A DNA stretch of 64,000 bases from the NCBI RefSeq assembly GCF_028435365.1, contig NZ_JAGTJJ010000009.1:124001-188000 (forward strand). The letters run 5' to 3'. The notes beneath the pieces were generated by a model, which was not told where the DNA came from, ran no database searches, and was given only the letters and a program-made list of their open reading frames with translations. Shown here piece by piece: positions 32,976 to 44,690 of this stretch. This stretch comes from Polyangium jinanense. GTDB taxonomy: Bacteria > Myxococcota > Polyangia > Polyangiales > Polyangiaceae. Numbering within the stretch: the stretch's first letter is position 1; each line of letters begins with the position of its first letter. The position numbers were made by a program, and so were the translations under genes.

Positions 32976-33016
32976 GAGGGATTGACGCCGCTTGTATTGC
33001 ATGCCCCTCATGGGTC

Positions 33017-33805
33017 ATGGAACGACGATTTTCTTGGGCAGCAGGGCTCGTGGTTGCGGCGGCGACGTGCCTCGCGGCCTGCGGAGGCGGCGGCGGGAGC
33101 GGCAGCGGCGGCGCAGGCGGCAGCGGCGGCGCGGGCGGAGACGGAAACGGCGGCGCGGGCGGCAGCGGCGGCGCGGGCGGCAGCGGCGGCGCGGGCGGCG
33201 GGATGATGGGGCCGGCGTGCACGATGGAGCAGGACGAGCTCGTGCTCGGATCGTGGCCGTGGCTCGGGTTCGAGGATCCGACGCCGGATCTGACGAGCGG
33301 CGCGCAGGCGACGGTGGCGGCGGTGGATGCGCTCGGAATGGAGCTCGCATTCGATGCGGGAGGGATGCCCGCGCGGTTCGCCTGGGAAGGCGCGAATCTC
33401 GGGGAGGTGTTCGCCGTGGGGGATGTGGTGACGGCCAAACAGGAGAATCAATCGTACCTCGTGAGCGGCGCGAAAGGGCAGGCCGTGGCGATGCGGTACG
33501 CGAATGCAGAGGTCCCGGCGACGTTGCCGCCGATCCCGGGCGGCGGGCCGGAGCTATCGATCCTGGTCGAATGTGTGAATCAGCAGAAGAAAGATTGTCC
33601 GGAGACGGAGTACCGGACGCTGTATTCGGTGAGCGCCGTCTCCGGCAATCAAGAGGAGCAAATCCCGAGCGGCGGGACGATGCAGGTGGGGGACTGGAAG
33701 ATCCACCACGTGAAAACGACGTTCGTCGAGTTCTACACGGGGATGGAATGTACGCCCGAGCGGTTCTTCGACGGGATGGTGCAGGCGCTCGAAGTGAAGC
33801 CCTGA
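33017..33805 (+). CDS. Predicted lipoprotein with Gly/Ser linker
   Basis: 262 residues. The signal peptide ends in CLAAC, giving a lipidated Cys, then a low-complexity linker (GSGGAGGSGGAGG type, about 30 residues) and a globular part of unknown family (DELVLGSWPWLGFED, YLVSGAKGQAVAM, ILVECVNQQKKDCPETEY). Its linker matches those in the cytochrome and MYXO-CTERM proteins in this window. Outer-membrane or surface location is likely. Confidence 0.82.
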   Translation: MERRFSWAAGLVVAAATCLAACGGGGGSGSGGAGGSGGAGGDGNGGAGGSGGAGGSGGAGGGMMGPACTMEQDELVLGSWPWLGFEDPTPDLTSGAQATVAAVDALGMELAFDAGGMPARFAWEGANLGEVFAVGDVVTAKQENQSYLVSGAKGQAVAMRYANAEVPATLPPIPGGGPELSILVECVNQQKKDCPETEYRTLYSVSAVSGNQEEQIPSGGTMQVGDWKIHHVKTTFVEFYTGMECTPERFFDGMVQALEVKP

Positions 33806-33808
33806 GCC

Positions 33809-34702
33809 TCAGGGAAGGTCGATCGCGAATCGCACGGCGGCCGGGTCGTCGCCGTGCCGGCCCTCGCGGACGCCGGCGTGGAGGCGGACGGCCTCGATTT
33901 CGTCCTGAAAACCACCATGGCAGCCGCGCGTGTTGTCGGGAATGGCGCGCGGTTGCCAGGCGATCGCGTCCGCGGGCGCGCCGGCGTACCCCTCGTGCCA
34001 GGCGTCGGCGACGAATTCGAGGCCGGCCTGGAGCAGGTCGACGCCGAAAGCATTGGGGTGCGGCGAGGGATCACGGGCGGGATCGAGCGCGAGCGAGATG
34101 GATGTCGGTGGCTCGCGGAGCCAGGATCGGGCGCCTCCCTCGCGGGCAATCCACTCCCATTCGGCCTCGGAGAGCAGCCGGAAGCCGAGGACGCCGCGGA
34201 GCTCGGCGGCGAGGCGCGGGGCGAACGGGACGGGCGCATCCGAGGGGACGTATCCCTCGTCCTCGTCGGGATACATATCCGCGAGCCGCGCGTGGGCGAG
34301 GCGATCCGTGACGGGCTCGAGCGCGCAAAGGAAGGGCTGGACGCGGACGCGGCGCGGGGGCTGGGTCGACCAGCGCACGAGCGCGCGCGCCTCGTCGGCG
34401 CGGCCGAGGGGGGCATACAGGGCGGCGATCTCGTCAATCTCGGCCTCGGACAAACCCATCACGAACGTGCCGCCGGGGACGGCCACGAATTGCATCTTCG
34501 TGGGGCCGTGGAGCAAGGAGGGCAGGCCCGCGGCGCCGATGAGCTGCGAGACCGGCGCGAAGGTAGGTCCGAGGGCCCGCGCAATCTCGGATGCGAGGGC
34601 GAGCCGGGCGTCGGGCTGGAGCGCATCGAGGCCCTCGCGCGAGGCGAGCGGCGCAAAGCGGGGATGGAGCCTTCGGCTGTACGCGGACGAGAGGAGGGGC
34701 AT
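33809..34702 (-). CDS. Formylglycine-generating enzyme (SUMF1)-like protein
   Basis: 297 residues. Matches to the FGE-sulfatase domain: MQFVAVPGGTFVMGLSEAEI, VQPFLCALEPVTDRLAH and GFRLLSEAEWEWIAREGG. Many bacterial family members are not true sulfatase-activating enzymes; some bind C-type-lectin-like partners or modify natural products. Active-site cysteines of real FGEs are not evident. No signal peptide with this start. It ends 3 bp from the preceding lipoprotein gene (convergent). Confidence 0.75.
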   Translation of the reverse strand: MPLLSSAYSRRLHPRFAPLASREGLDALQPDARLALASEIARALGPTFAPVSQLIGAAGLPSLLHGPTKMQFVAVPGGTFVMGLSEAEIDEIAALYAPLGRADEARALVRWSTQPPRRVRVQPFLCALEPVTDRLAHARLADMYPDEDEGYVPSDAPVPFAPRLAAELRGVLGFRLLSEAEWEWIAREGGARSWLREPPTSISLALDPARDPSPHPNAFGVDLLQAGLEFVADAWHEGYAGAPADAIAWQPRAIPDNTRGCHGGFQDEIEAVRLHAGVREGRHGDDPAAVRFAIDLP

Positions 34703-34752
34703 CGGGGCGCGGGTGGTGTAACACACCCCGGGTGCGAAGGAAACGACGCGGT

Positions 34753-36297
34753 TCAGGCGCGACGGAGCTTGCCGCGATCAATCTTGCCGAGGTGGGTGCG
34801 GGGCAAAGCGTCGACGAGGAAGACCTCGCGCGGGGCCTTGTACGGTTCGAGTTTTTCCCTCACGAACGTTTTGAGCTCCTCCTCGAGCCCCGGCCTTTTG
34901 TCCCGCGGGAGGACGTACGCGTGCGGCTTCGTCAGCCCATTCTCGTCGGCGACGCCGACGACGGCGCACTCCGCGACGGCCGGGTGGCGGAGCAGGCAAT
35001 TCTCCACCTCGGCGGGCGCGAGCCATTTGCCGCCGACCTTGAGCATGTCGTCGCCGCGGCCGCAGTAGGTGAAATATCCGTCCGCGTCCCGGCGGAGCAT
35101 GTCGCCGGAGACGTACCACTCGCCGCGGAAGGCGCGTTTGGTCTTTTCCATCTCGTGCCAGTAGCCGATCGCGCGGGAATTTCCGCGCACCCAGAGCCAG
35201 CCGACCTCGCCGTCGGGCAATGCGCGGCCGTCGTCGTCCGCGACCTTGACCTCGAAGCCGGGGACGACCTTGCCGAGTGTGCCCGGACGAACCTCGCCGG
35301 GGCGGTTCGTCATGAAAATATGCCACATCTCGGCGGTGCCGAGGCCATCGCAAAGCTCGACGCCAAAGGCCTTTTTCCAGCGATCGTAGAGCTCGACCGG
35401 CAGAGCCTCGCCCGCGGAGGTGGCGACGCGCAGGCAGGAGAGGTCCTGCGCGGCCGCGTCGGGGTGCGAGACCATGTGGTTCACCATGGTGGGGACGTTG
35501 ATCAGAATGGTCGGGCGGTGCTTCTGGATCTGCTGGAAGAGGGCCTCGGCGGTACAGCGCTCGGGGAAGAGAATCGAGCTCCCGCCGACGGAGAACGGGA
35601 AGAGGAGGTTACAGCCGGTGGCATACCCGAAATAAAGCTTCGGGACGGAGAGGGTGCGATCGTCGGGACCATATCCGAGGACACGCTTGGCGAAGAGCTC
35701 GGTCGTGTTGACGAACGAGGCGTGCGTCTGGACGGCAGCCTTGGGCCGGCCGGTGGTGCCGCCGGAGAAGATCCATATCGCGGCGTCGTCGCGGTGGCTC
35801 GGGAAGAGGTCGATCGTGTCCGGTACGCCCGCGGCGAGGGCCTCGAACGAGGCATGCGGGGCCGGGTTTTCAGCGCCGACGACGAGGATGTGGCGGAGAT
35901 GCCGCGCGCCCTTCGAGGCCTCGACGAACGCATCGAGGTGCTCGGCGTGGACGACCGCGACGGGAGCGCGGGAGTATTCGTAGAAATAGGCAATTTCGTC
36001 GGTCTTGAGGTGGCAATTCACCATGACGACGACGCTGCCGATGGCGAGCGTGCCGAAGAAGGCGCCGGCGAACTCGGGGATGTCGGGGAGGGCGACGATG
36101 ACGCGCTCTTCGGGATGAACGCCGAGCCTCCGGAGAACATGGCCAAAACGAGCCGCGAGGCGATCGACGTCGGCGTACGTGAGGCGCCGATCGCCCGCGA
36201 GGATGGCGACACGATCGCCGTGGCCCTCGCGCAGGCGCGCGCGGAGGAACCAGTCGGCCATGTTGAGGTCTTCGGGGATCTCGAAGGGTCGCTCCAT
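34753..36297 (-). CDS. Benzoate-CoA ligase-like acyl-CoA synthetase
   Basis: 514 residues of the ANL adenylating family. The phosphate-binding loop is WIFSGGTTGRPKAAVQTH. Further motifs: LCDGLGTAEMWHIF, VRGNSRAIGYWHE, VSGDMLRRDADGYFTYCGR and MLKVGGKWLAPAEVE, with LPRTHLGKIDRGKLR (catalytic lysine) at the end. The class activates aromatic or short acids as AMP then CoA esters. Which substrate it uses is not known. It is preceded by the MBL hydrolase on the same strand with a 52-bp gap. Confidence 0.9.
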   Translation of the reverse strand: MERPFEIPEDLNMADWFLRARLREGHGDRVAILAGDRRLTYADVDRLAARFGHVLRRLGVHPEERVIVALPDIPEFAGAFFGTLAIGSVVVMVNCHLKTDEIAYFYEYSRAPVAVVHAEHLDAFVEASKGARHLRHILVVGAENPAPHASFEALAAGVPDTIDLFPSHRDDAAIWIFSGGTTGRPKAAVQTHASFVNTTELFAKRVLGYGPDDRTLSVPKLYFGYATGCNLLFPFSVGGSSILFPERCTAEALFQQIQKHRPTILINVPTMVNHMVSHPDAAAQDLSCLRVATSAGEALPVELYDRWKKAFGVELCDGLGTAEMWHIFMTNRPGEVRPGTLGKVVPGFEVKVADDDGRALPDGEVGWLWVRGNSRAIGYWHEMEKTKRAFRGEWYVSGDMLRRDADGYFTYCGRGDDMLKVGGKWLAPAEVENCLLRHPAVAECAVVGVADENGLTKPHAYVLPRDKRPGLEEELKTFVREKLEPYKAPREVFLVDALPRTHLGKIDRGKLRRA

Positions 36298-36349
36298 GCG
36301 CGGGATGGTGCGACGAGGAGGCGCGGGCAAGCAAGCGCTTTCGCAGGTT

Positions 36350-37369
36350 CTACCGCACCTCGCGCCACCACGCGTCGAGGCGCGCGAGCGAGCGGCGGAT
36401 TTCGTCCGGGTCGAGGACGTCGCGGACCTCGCCGATTCGCGGGGCGACGAGCGGAAGGTCGAAGCCGCCGTCACGCGCGCCTTCTTCGAGGACGACAATG
36501 GGTTCGTCCCACGTATGCAGCGCGAGATCGAACGTGCTCCAGTGGACGGGCAAGAAGGGGCCGCCGCCGAGCGCGCGGTGCGCCTCCATGGCTTGCTGGG
36601 GCCCGAGGTGGATGTCGCCCCAGGCAGGATGGAAAGCGCCGACTTCGAGGAGGATCAGGTCGAACGGGCCAAACTTCTTGCGAATGAGCGGGAGCGTGGG
36701 CTCGGGGCCGGTGTCGCCGGAGAAAAAGACGCGGTGGCGAGGGCCGCGGAAGACGTAGCTCGCCCAGAGGGTCGTATTGCGATCGAAGGGGCCGCGGCCG
36801 GAGAAGTGTTGCGCGGGGGTGGCGGCGATGGCGACGTCGGTGCCGGGAATCAGGGTCTCTTCCCACCAGTCGAGCTCGGTGATGCGCTCGTGTGGCACGC
36901 CAAACCCTTCGAGGCGCGCGCCGACACCGAGCGCGGTGACGAAATGCGCCTGGGTGGTGCTCGCGAGGAGGCGGACGGCAGCGGCGTCGAGGTGATCGTA
37001 ATGGTCGTGGCTGACGAGGACGGCGTCGAGCGGCGGGAGCGCAGCAATGGCGACGGGGGGCTCATGGAAGCGCTTGGGGCCGGCGAGGCGCGTGGGGGAG
37101 GCGCGATCGGCCCAGACGGGATCGGTGAGAATCCGCGCGCCGTCGATTTCAAGCAGGACGGTGGAATGGCCGAGCCAAGCGGTGCGGAGGCCGGTCCGCG
37201 GAGGGTCGCGCCAGCCGTCGAGCGGCGAGACCATGGGCAAAGGCGCGGGCGGCCTGCGGGAGACGCGGGGGGCGAGGAATTCGCGCAGGACGCCAAACTC
37301 GACGCGCGGCGAGCGCAGGACGGCCGGGTTCACGAAGCGGCCGTCGATGAAGTGGGGAGCTCTCTCCAT
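36350..37369 (-). CDS. MBL-fold hydrolase (NAPE-PLD/UlaG-like)
   Basis: 339 residues. Start chosen at MERAPHFIDGRFVNP. Metal-binding motifs: TAWLGHSTVLLEIDGARILTD, VLVSHDHYDHLDAAAV (HxHxDH), FFSGDTGPEPTL and LPVHWSTFDL. This branch hydrolyses N-acyl-phosphatidylethanolamine or related esters and lactones. Cytoplasmic, no signal. It heads toward the acyl-CoA ligase gene and may be co-transcribed. Confidence 0.88.
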   Translation of the reverse strand: MERAPHFIDGRFVNPAVLRSPRVEFGVLREFLAPRVSRRPPAPLPMVSPLDGWRDPPRTGLRTAWLGHSTVLLEIDGARILTDPVWADRASPTRLAGPKRFHEPPVAIAALPPLDAVLVSHDHYDHLDAAAVRLLASTTQAHFVTALGVGARLEGFGVPHERITELDWWEETLIPGTDVAIAATPAQHFSGRGPFDRNTTLWASYVFRGPRHRVFFSGDTGPEPTLPLIRKKFGPFDLILLEVGAFHPAWGDIHLGPQQAMEAHRALGGGPFLPVHWSTFDLALHTWDEPIVVLEEGARDGGFDLPLVAPRIGEVRDVLDPDEIRRSLARLDAWWREVR

Positions 37370-37609
37370 GCGCGCCCGGCGCGTATAGGCGCGCTCGTGG
37401 GCGAGGTCGGAGGTCGCGGTCGTTTCGCACGGAAGGGAAGCTCGGGGCATAGGATGCCCGGATCTTGCGCGAAGGTGGGGGAAAACGCCAGCAGGCGAGG
37501 CCCTGGTACCGAGAGTTGCCACGGTCGAAATCGTGCCTGGTACGTGCTCTGCGCACGGTGAATCGACCTCGGGGTTGCGGCGCGCAGGCGATACCCTTAG
37601 ACAAACCTG

Positions 37610-38095
37610 ATGCGGGACGGGCTGTCGATCATCACCGTCGAGGCAACGAAGGATCACGTCGTCGCCGTCTTCAACCGGATCCTGATCCTCGTGTTCGAGC
37701 GCGAGACGACCCTCTCGGCCGTGGCGGCCTGTCGGCGGGCGCTCGATTTGCTGGAGCGGAAATACCCGGACGGGATCACGTGCCTGACGATCGTGGCGGA
37801 GAACGCGCCCTTGCCCTCGCAGGAGGCGCGGGACGCGCTGGCCTCGCTGGCCGTGGGCGCCGCGGGCAAACGGCTGCGGCGGTCGGCGGTGTGTTTCGAG
37901 GGCGGGGGATTCCGCGGCTCGCTCGTGCGGGGCGTGGCGACGGGGTTGCAAACGATGGCGAAGCTGCCGTTCCCCCACCGGGTGTTCCATTCCCTCGACG
38001 CGGCCGGCGCATGGCTCGCGCCGGAGATCGGCGCCCATCAGCTCCGGAACGCCGTAGACACCGCGCGCCTAAAAGTCCAGGCGCACGCGTCGTGA
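37610..38095 (+). CDS. Hypothetical protein, possible STAS/SpoIIAA-like fold
   Basis: 161 residues, soluble. The pattern is alternating strands and helices (VVAVFNRILILVFERETTLS, GITCLTIVAENAPLP, RRSAVCFEGGGFRGSLVRG), then FPHRVFHSLDAAGAWLA, which resembles the end of SpoIIAA-like domains. I cannot assign a family with confidence. It stands between divergent and downstream genes, with 240 bp of upstream sequence that shows no clear promoter. Confidence 0.65.
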   Translation: MRDGLSIITVEATKDHVVAVFNRILILVFERETTLSAVAACRRALDLLERKYPDGITCLTIVAENAPLPSQEARDALASLAVGAAGKRLRRSAVCFEGGGFRGSLVRGVATGLQTMAKLPFPHRVFHSLDAAGAWLAPEIGAHQLRNAVDTARLKVQAHAS

Positions 38096-38160
38096 CGAGG
38101 CGCGGGGCGCACGATCCTCACCCACCCTCGTCACGAAAGCGCGCTAGAGTGCGCGCCGCC

Positions 38161-39335
<1,175 letters not shown>

Positions 39336-39339
<4 letters not shown>

Positions 39340-42300
39340 CCGTCCGCTCGCGCGCCTTCACGTTCCTCGGCGGAAGCCTCCTCGCCGCGGGATGCGGAGC
39401 CGGCGAGCCGCCGCACGCCGCACGCCCCAAGCCCCCACCGCCCGCCGCCGAAGCGCCGCCGCAGGTCGCCTCTCCCGCGCACTGGTCGTTTCACCCGCCG
39501 ATGCCCGCGTCGGCCACGGCGACGCTCGCGCTCGAGGACGGCGGCTGCTTGATCACCACCGCGGAAGGACATCGCTTCCGCGCGGCGCGGGCCACGAAAG
39601 ACGGCGCCGTGACGACGTGCCGCGGGCGCGCCGAAGCCGCGCCGGACGTGGCCCCGGAGGCGATCGTGGGGATCACGCCGCAAGGAAAGGCGTCGTGGCT
39701 CTTCGTGGGGCAGAGCGGGCGCATCTATGAGGCCGAAGGTCCGCTCGCGCCGATCAAGCGAACGATCGCCGCGCCCGCGCGGTTCGTGCAGGTCGCGAGC
39801 GGAGGCCGCACGGTGCTCGGCGCGACGGCGAGCGGAGAGCTGTTCCATCTGGATGAGGGGCCGACGTGGAAGCGCGTGGCGATCGTGGAGCGCGTGTTCG
39901 ACGTCGCCGTGTCGGACGACGGGCAGGCGCTCGCGCTCGCGCTGCCCGAGGCGCTGCTCACGAGCGATGATGGGAAGACGTTTCAACGGGCGAGCAGTGC
40001 TGCGCCCATCGGCGCGCGTCGCGTCGGCCGCACCGCGGAAGGACATCTCGCCGCGCAAGGAATGACGGGCACGCTCGTGTGGGATCCACGAACGAGCGCG
40101 ACGTTCACGCGGCGGGACGCGGTCGTCGAGACGGGGCCGGGTTCGATCGCGCTCGAGATTTCGTACGCGCCGTCCGCGAGCTCGGTGCTCGAAGGTCGCG
40201 CGGTGCTCGACGGCGATCGTTACCTCGAGGTGGTGCTCCCCGAAGACGGCGAGGACTACACCTTGCTGACGGGTCCGCTCGAGGGTCCGCTCGCGCAGAA
40301 GCGCCTGCCCGGTACGAGCGGATGCACGAGCTTGAAGCTCGGCGCGCGCGAGAAACACGTCGCGCTCGGTTGCATGAAGCGAAGCGACGACGACAGCGGC
40401 ATCGTCGAGGTGCGGACGAGCCACGACGACGGCGCGCACTTCAGCGATCCGCTCGTGCTCTCGACGGGCGAGGCGTCTACCTCGCTCGTGGTGTCGAGCG
40501 ACGGAAGCACACTCGTCGCGGGCGCCTGCAAGGCCCACGGGGCCGCGGCGACATCGAACGGATGCACGGGTTCTTCTCCGCTGCTCGTGCGCCGCGAGGG
40601 CGCAAAGCTCGTGGCCACGGTCGCCGAGACGCCTTCGCTCTCGGGCGCGCCGGTCTCGCCGGCGTTCTCCGTCGACGGCCGCTCGGCATATTTTCTCGCG
40701 CGGCGCGGCAAGGACGAGAGGCTCGCGCTCTACGTGTCGCACGATGGCGGCGAGACGTTCAGCGAGCGCACGCTCGACGTGTCGCGCGCGCGTCGCGATG
40801 ACGGACCTTCGTTCGAGGAGGGCGACGAGGTGCCCGCGGAGGAGGCCGATGCGGACCTCGATCCGCGTGATCAAGCCGCGCTCAGGCCGGGCGACGATGG
40901 CACTGTGGGGCTCACGCTGCTCACGCCGCGCGGGCTCGCGTATGTCACGACGGACGACGACGGTCGTTTGCTCGGCGTGGCGCGACCGCCCTCGGATCCG
41001 GGGCTCGTCGGCGGCGCGGGCCGGCATGCGGTCGCGTTCTCGGTCATCTCCGACAGGCCGCACGGCGAGCAGACGATGGGCGCGTGGGAGTCGCTCGACG
41101 GCGGCACGACGTGGACCGAGATCCCCGCGACGCAAAGCCTCACGCGCGAGATCGCAGCGGGCCCGCTGACGCTCGTGTGCAGCGGCGCCGGTTGCCTCGT
41201 CGGCGACACGATGAGCCGCGTCGGCTGGAACGGGCAGGCCGAGCCCTTCACCACGCCGCCCGCGGGCCCGCCCGAGCCGCATCGCGTGCCATCGCCGCGC
41301 ACGCCGATCGTCTGCGAGCTCGATCCACGCGTGAACTGGACCCGCATCGAGGACGTCGATCCGATCCACGCGCTCGGGCTCCCCGGCGTGGATCAGCTCG
41401 CGCGGGGACGCTCGCTCTGGTCCGTGCTCTCGTTCGATCCACGCACGAACGCCGTGACTGTGACGACCGCGCTCGGCCCCGAGCGCGGCGAAGGCGAGGC
41501 GCGCGTGATCACGCGTCCGCTCCTCGGACCTGCGCCTCAAGGCGCCGAGGTCGCGATGGAGGTCTCGCACCAGACGGAAGGATACGCCGTCGCCCGCGTG
41601 CGCTTGCCGCCGCCGAAATCGCCGGAAGGTCCACGCGCCACGGGCCCCATGCGCGATGTCGAGCTCGCGTGGGAGAACTTCATGGAGGGCACGACCGCCA
41701 AGGTTCGCCTCCCCGACGCGGGCGCGTTCACGAGCGGCGACGTCAAGGCCGACGGCGCGCGGTGGCAGCTCGACACGGCGCTCATCTCCGTCACGCCGGG
41801 CGCGCTGTTCCTCCGGCCGCACGCGCCCGAGTCGCGCCAGGACCTCACGTTCCTGCTCGATCCGAAGGGCAAACAGAAGACGTTTCCCTATCCCACCTGG
41901 TCCACGTTTCTGCCGAAGGGCGTCACCGACTTCCGCATGGATGCCGTGCTCGCCGATGGCAAGCCCCTCGCCGTCGCCACGCTCTCCGATGACGACGCGG
42001 GTCCCCTCACCTTCCTCCTCGCGCGCCAGGGAGAAGGCGGCACCTGGTCCGCGAACGGGATGTCCCTCGCGCCGGGCACGTCGCCCGACGGCGAGCGCCT
42101 CGCGCGGAGCGACTGGAGCTACATCGGCAGCACGACGCTCGGCGACCTCGTCGTGTACAGCGAGCCGCGCGCGGGCTTCGCCGCGGCCTCGTTCCACGCA
42201 TTCCGCAACGACGGCACGTTCGGCCCGGCCATCGCCATCCCCACGCCGTTCGACCTCCCCGACTTGCCGCGCGCCTGCAAACCCGACGAGCGCCGCACCA

Positions 42301-42716
42301 CGCCCCGCTTCGCCGCGCACGCCTTCCTCGGCCGCGAGCCCATGTACCCCGGTCGGCGCCACGCCGTCCTCGTAAGCGAATCCTCCGAACGAAAACCCCC
42401 GCTCACCGAGCCCATGACCTTGCTCACGGCGGGCGTCGTCCTCCACGGCACCAAAGAATCGCCGTGTGTCGCGGCGTGGGAGGCGATCGGCCTCGGTCGC
42501 ATCCCGACCATCGCCGTCCTCGGGGGCAACCTCGCGCAGAGCTGGGTCTTCCGCCCCGCGACGCCGAAGCCTCCGCCGAGCCCGACCGCTGGCAAGCCCG
42601 CGCCGCCGCAGACCCTCGCGATCGAGTACCGCCCGATGACCTGCCGATTCGATCCAGCCGCCAAGGTGCCCGAAGGCATCGACAGCCAGCCCGGCACCTA
42701 CGTCTGGGCCCCCTGA
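39336..42716 (+). CDS. Large lipoprotein with BNR/Asp-box-like repeats
   Basis: 1126 residues. Signal peptide MTVRSRAFTFLGGSLLAAGC with a lipobox, then a Pro/Ala-rich linker and a long beta-propeller-like region. BNR-type repeats are visible: SHDDGAHFSDPLVLS, VSHDGGETFSERTL and SLDGGTTWTEIPA. Such proteins bind or hydrolyse surface glycans, or form scaffolds. No sialidase catalytic residues could be assigned. It is translationally coupled to the propeller lipoprotein upstream. Confidence 0.85.
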
Positions 42717-42923
42717 TTCGGTGCACTGGCATACGCGAACAGATTTTCTCTGACGCATCGCACCTGTCGAAAATCCGACACACCCACCCCGAACGAGCAC
42801 TGGATTTCCTTTCGATTTCCAGCATTTATCGTTTCTGGTTGATTTGGTCCGGGATTCGCTTATGCCTGCGTCTCGGCTTTCCGGCGATTCATGACCGGGT
42901 AGCCAGGACGTACCTCCTGGGCC
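42717..42923 (+). promoter_or_regulatory. Upstream region of FAAL operon with candidate promoter
   Basis: 207 bp, noticeably AT-richer than the surroundings. A possible sigma-70-like promoter: TTGATT (42839-42844), 16-bp spacer, TATGCC (42861-42866), about 58 bp before the ATG at 42924. The fit is only fair. No riboswitch or terminator seen. Confidence 0.4.
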
Positions 42924-44690
42924 ATGCGCACGTTCATCGATGTTCTCCGCGAAAACACGGTCCATGCTGACCGGGCGGTCACTTTCGTGCGCACGAACGG
43001 CCAGGAGCGCCGCGTCGTGTATCCGGAGCTCTGGGCCGAGGCGAGCCGCCGCGCCCGCGCGCTCCAGGCGCTCGGCCTGTCGAAGGGGGATCGCGTCGCG
43101 CTGATCCTCCCGGAGCCCGACGAGTTCGTCCTTTCCTTCATCGGTGCCCTCACGGCAGGCCTCGTCGCCGTGCCGATGTACCCGCCCGCGACCCTCGCCA
43201 AGCTCGAAGCCTACGGCGACACCGTGCGTCACGTGCTCGCGGCGTCCGGCGCGCGTGTGGTCGTCACGAACGACGCGCTGCGCCCGCTCATCCAGGAGCA
43301 CCTGCTCGGCACGCAGAGCGCGGACACGCGGCTCGTGCTGGAGCGCGAGCTCGGCGCGATCGATCCGGGCTCGGCGCACGCCACGTTGCCCGACGTTCGC
43401 GGCGAGGATCTCGCGTTCCTCCAGTTCACCTCGGGTTCGACCTCGCGCCCCAAGGGCGTGATGGTCACGCACGAGAACCTGAGCGTGAACAGCCACGCGA
43501 TCATGTTCGACGGGCTGCGCTCGACGCCCGAGGATCGCGGCGTCTCGTGGCTGCCGCTCTACCACGACATGGGCCTCATCGGCTTCGTGATCGCGCCGGT
43601 CTACGCGCTCGTGCAGGTGATGTTCCTGCCGACGATGTCCTTCATCCGCAGGCCCTCGCTCTGGCTCGACGCGATTCACCGCTTCCGCGGCACCATCACG
43701 TTCGCGCCGAACTTCGCCTTCGCGCTGGCGACACGCGCCGTGACCGACAGCCAGGCTGGTAACTGGGATCTCTCGTGTATGCGCGCGCTCGGCTGCGGTG
43801 CCGAGCCGATCCAGGCCGACGTGCTGCGCGCCTTCCTCGCGCGGTTCGCGAAAAACGGCCTCTCGCCCGAGAGCATCCTGCCCTGCTACGGCATGGCCGA
43901 GGCGACGCTCGCCGTGACGTTCCACGATCTCGGCAAGCCGCTCGCAACCGACCGGATCGACCTCGCCACCATGAAAAACGGCAAGGCCGAGCCCGTGAAA
44001 GACGAGACGCCTGCGCTCGAGCTCGTCTCGTGCGGGCGCCCCTTCCCCGGGCACGAGCTTTTGATCGCGGGCCCCGACGGCGCGCCGCTCGGCGAACGAA
44101 AGGTCGGCGAGATCTGGCTGCGCGGGCCGAGCGTGACCGCGGGGTATTTCGGCGATCCCGAGGCGACGAGCGAGACGTTCGGCGGGGGCTACCTGCGCAC
44201 GGGCGACCTCGGATACCGTGCCGACGGCAATGTCTACATCTGCGGCCGTTCGAAGGACCTCATCATCCTGAACGGGAAAAACCATTACCCGCAGGACATC
44301 GAGCGCGTGGCCTCCACGGTCGACGGCATCCGCGACGGGCAATGCGTGGCCTTCGCGCGGCGCGGCGCGAGCGGCGCCGAGGAAGCCGTGCTCGTGGCGG
44401 AGTCGCGGCGCCTCGGCGAGGCGAAACGCGCGCTCATCGAGGCGGTCACGCACGCGGTGCGGGCCGAGCTCGGCGTGCAGCTCGCCGAGGTCGTGCTGAT
44501 CAAGCGCGGCACGCTACCGAAGACGTCGAGCGGCAAGGTGCGCCGCCGCGAGACGAAGATGCGTCTCGAAAACGGGCAGCTCGAGCTCGTGGGGGAGCAG
44601 GGCGAGGACCCGAGCGCGTCGTTCGATTCCCCCGCCGTCCCTTCTCCCCGCGCGCCCGCCCGGGAGACCGAAACCCGAGGAGCTCTCTGA
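42924..44690 (+). CDS. Fatty acyl-AMP ligase (FAAL)
   Basis: 588 residues of the FAAL class, which activates a fatty acid as acyl-AMP and loads it onto an ACP rather than CoA. Motifs: LAFLQFTSGSTSRPKGVMVTH (P-loop), LPLYHDMGLIG, CYGMAEATLAVTF, YLRTGDLGYRADGNVYI and GRSKDLIILNGKNHYPQDIE. The TSGSTSRPKG loop and the 'D..I..GKNHYPQDIE' end are typical of FAALs. It is the first gene of a four-gene operon with an ACP two genes downstream; the FAAL stop shares one base with the next start. Confidence 0.92.
   Translation: MRTFIDVLRENTVHADRAVTFVRTNGQERRVVYPELWAEASRRARALQALGLSKGDRVALILPEPDEFVLSFIGALTAGLVAVPMYPPATLAKLEAYGDTVRHVLAASGARVVVTNDALRPLIQEHLLGTQSADTRLVLERELGAIDPGSAHATLPDVRGEDLAFLQFTSGSTSRPKGVMVTHENLSVNSHAIMFDGLRSTPEDRGVSWLPLYHDMGLIGFVIAPVYALVQVMFLPTMSFIRRPSLWLDAIHRFRGTITFAPNFAFALATRAVTDSQAGNWDLSCMRALGCGAEPIQADVLRAFLARFAKNGLSPESILPCYGMAEATLAVTFHDLGKPLATDRIDLATMKNGKAEPVKDETPALELVSCGRPFPGHELLIAGPDGAPLGERKVGEIWLRGPSVTAGYFGDPEATSETFGGGYLRTGDLGYRADGNVYICGRSKDLIILNGKNHYPQDIERVASTVDGIRDGQCVAFARRGASGAEEAVLVAESRRLGEAKRALIEAVTHAVRAELGVQLAEVVLIKRGTLPKTSSGKVRRRETKMRLENGQLELVGEQGEDPSASFDSPAVPSPRAPARETETRGAL

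Noticed and set aside
32986..33010. Promoter before the lipoprotein at 33017
   Set aside because: TTGACG is present at 32982 but no acceptable -10 lies at a usual distance.
37500..37540. Sigma-54 type -24/-12 promoter before the gene at 37610 (CTGGTACCGAGAGTTGCC)
   Set aside because: The spacing between the GG and GC elements is 11 bases rather than 10, and the core differs from the consensus.
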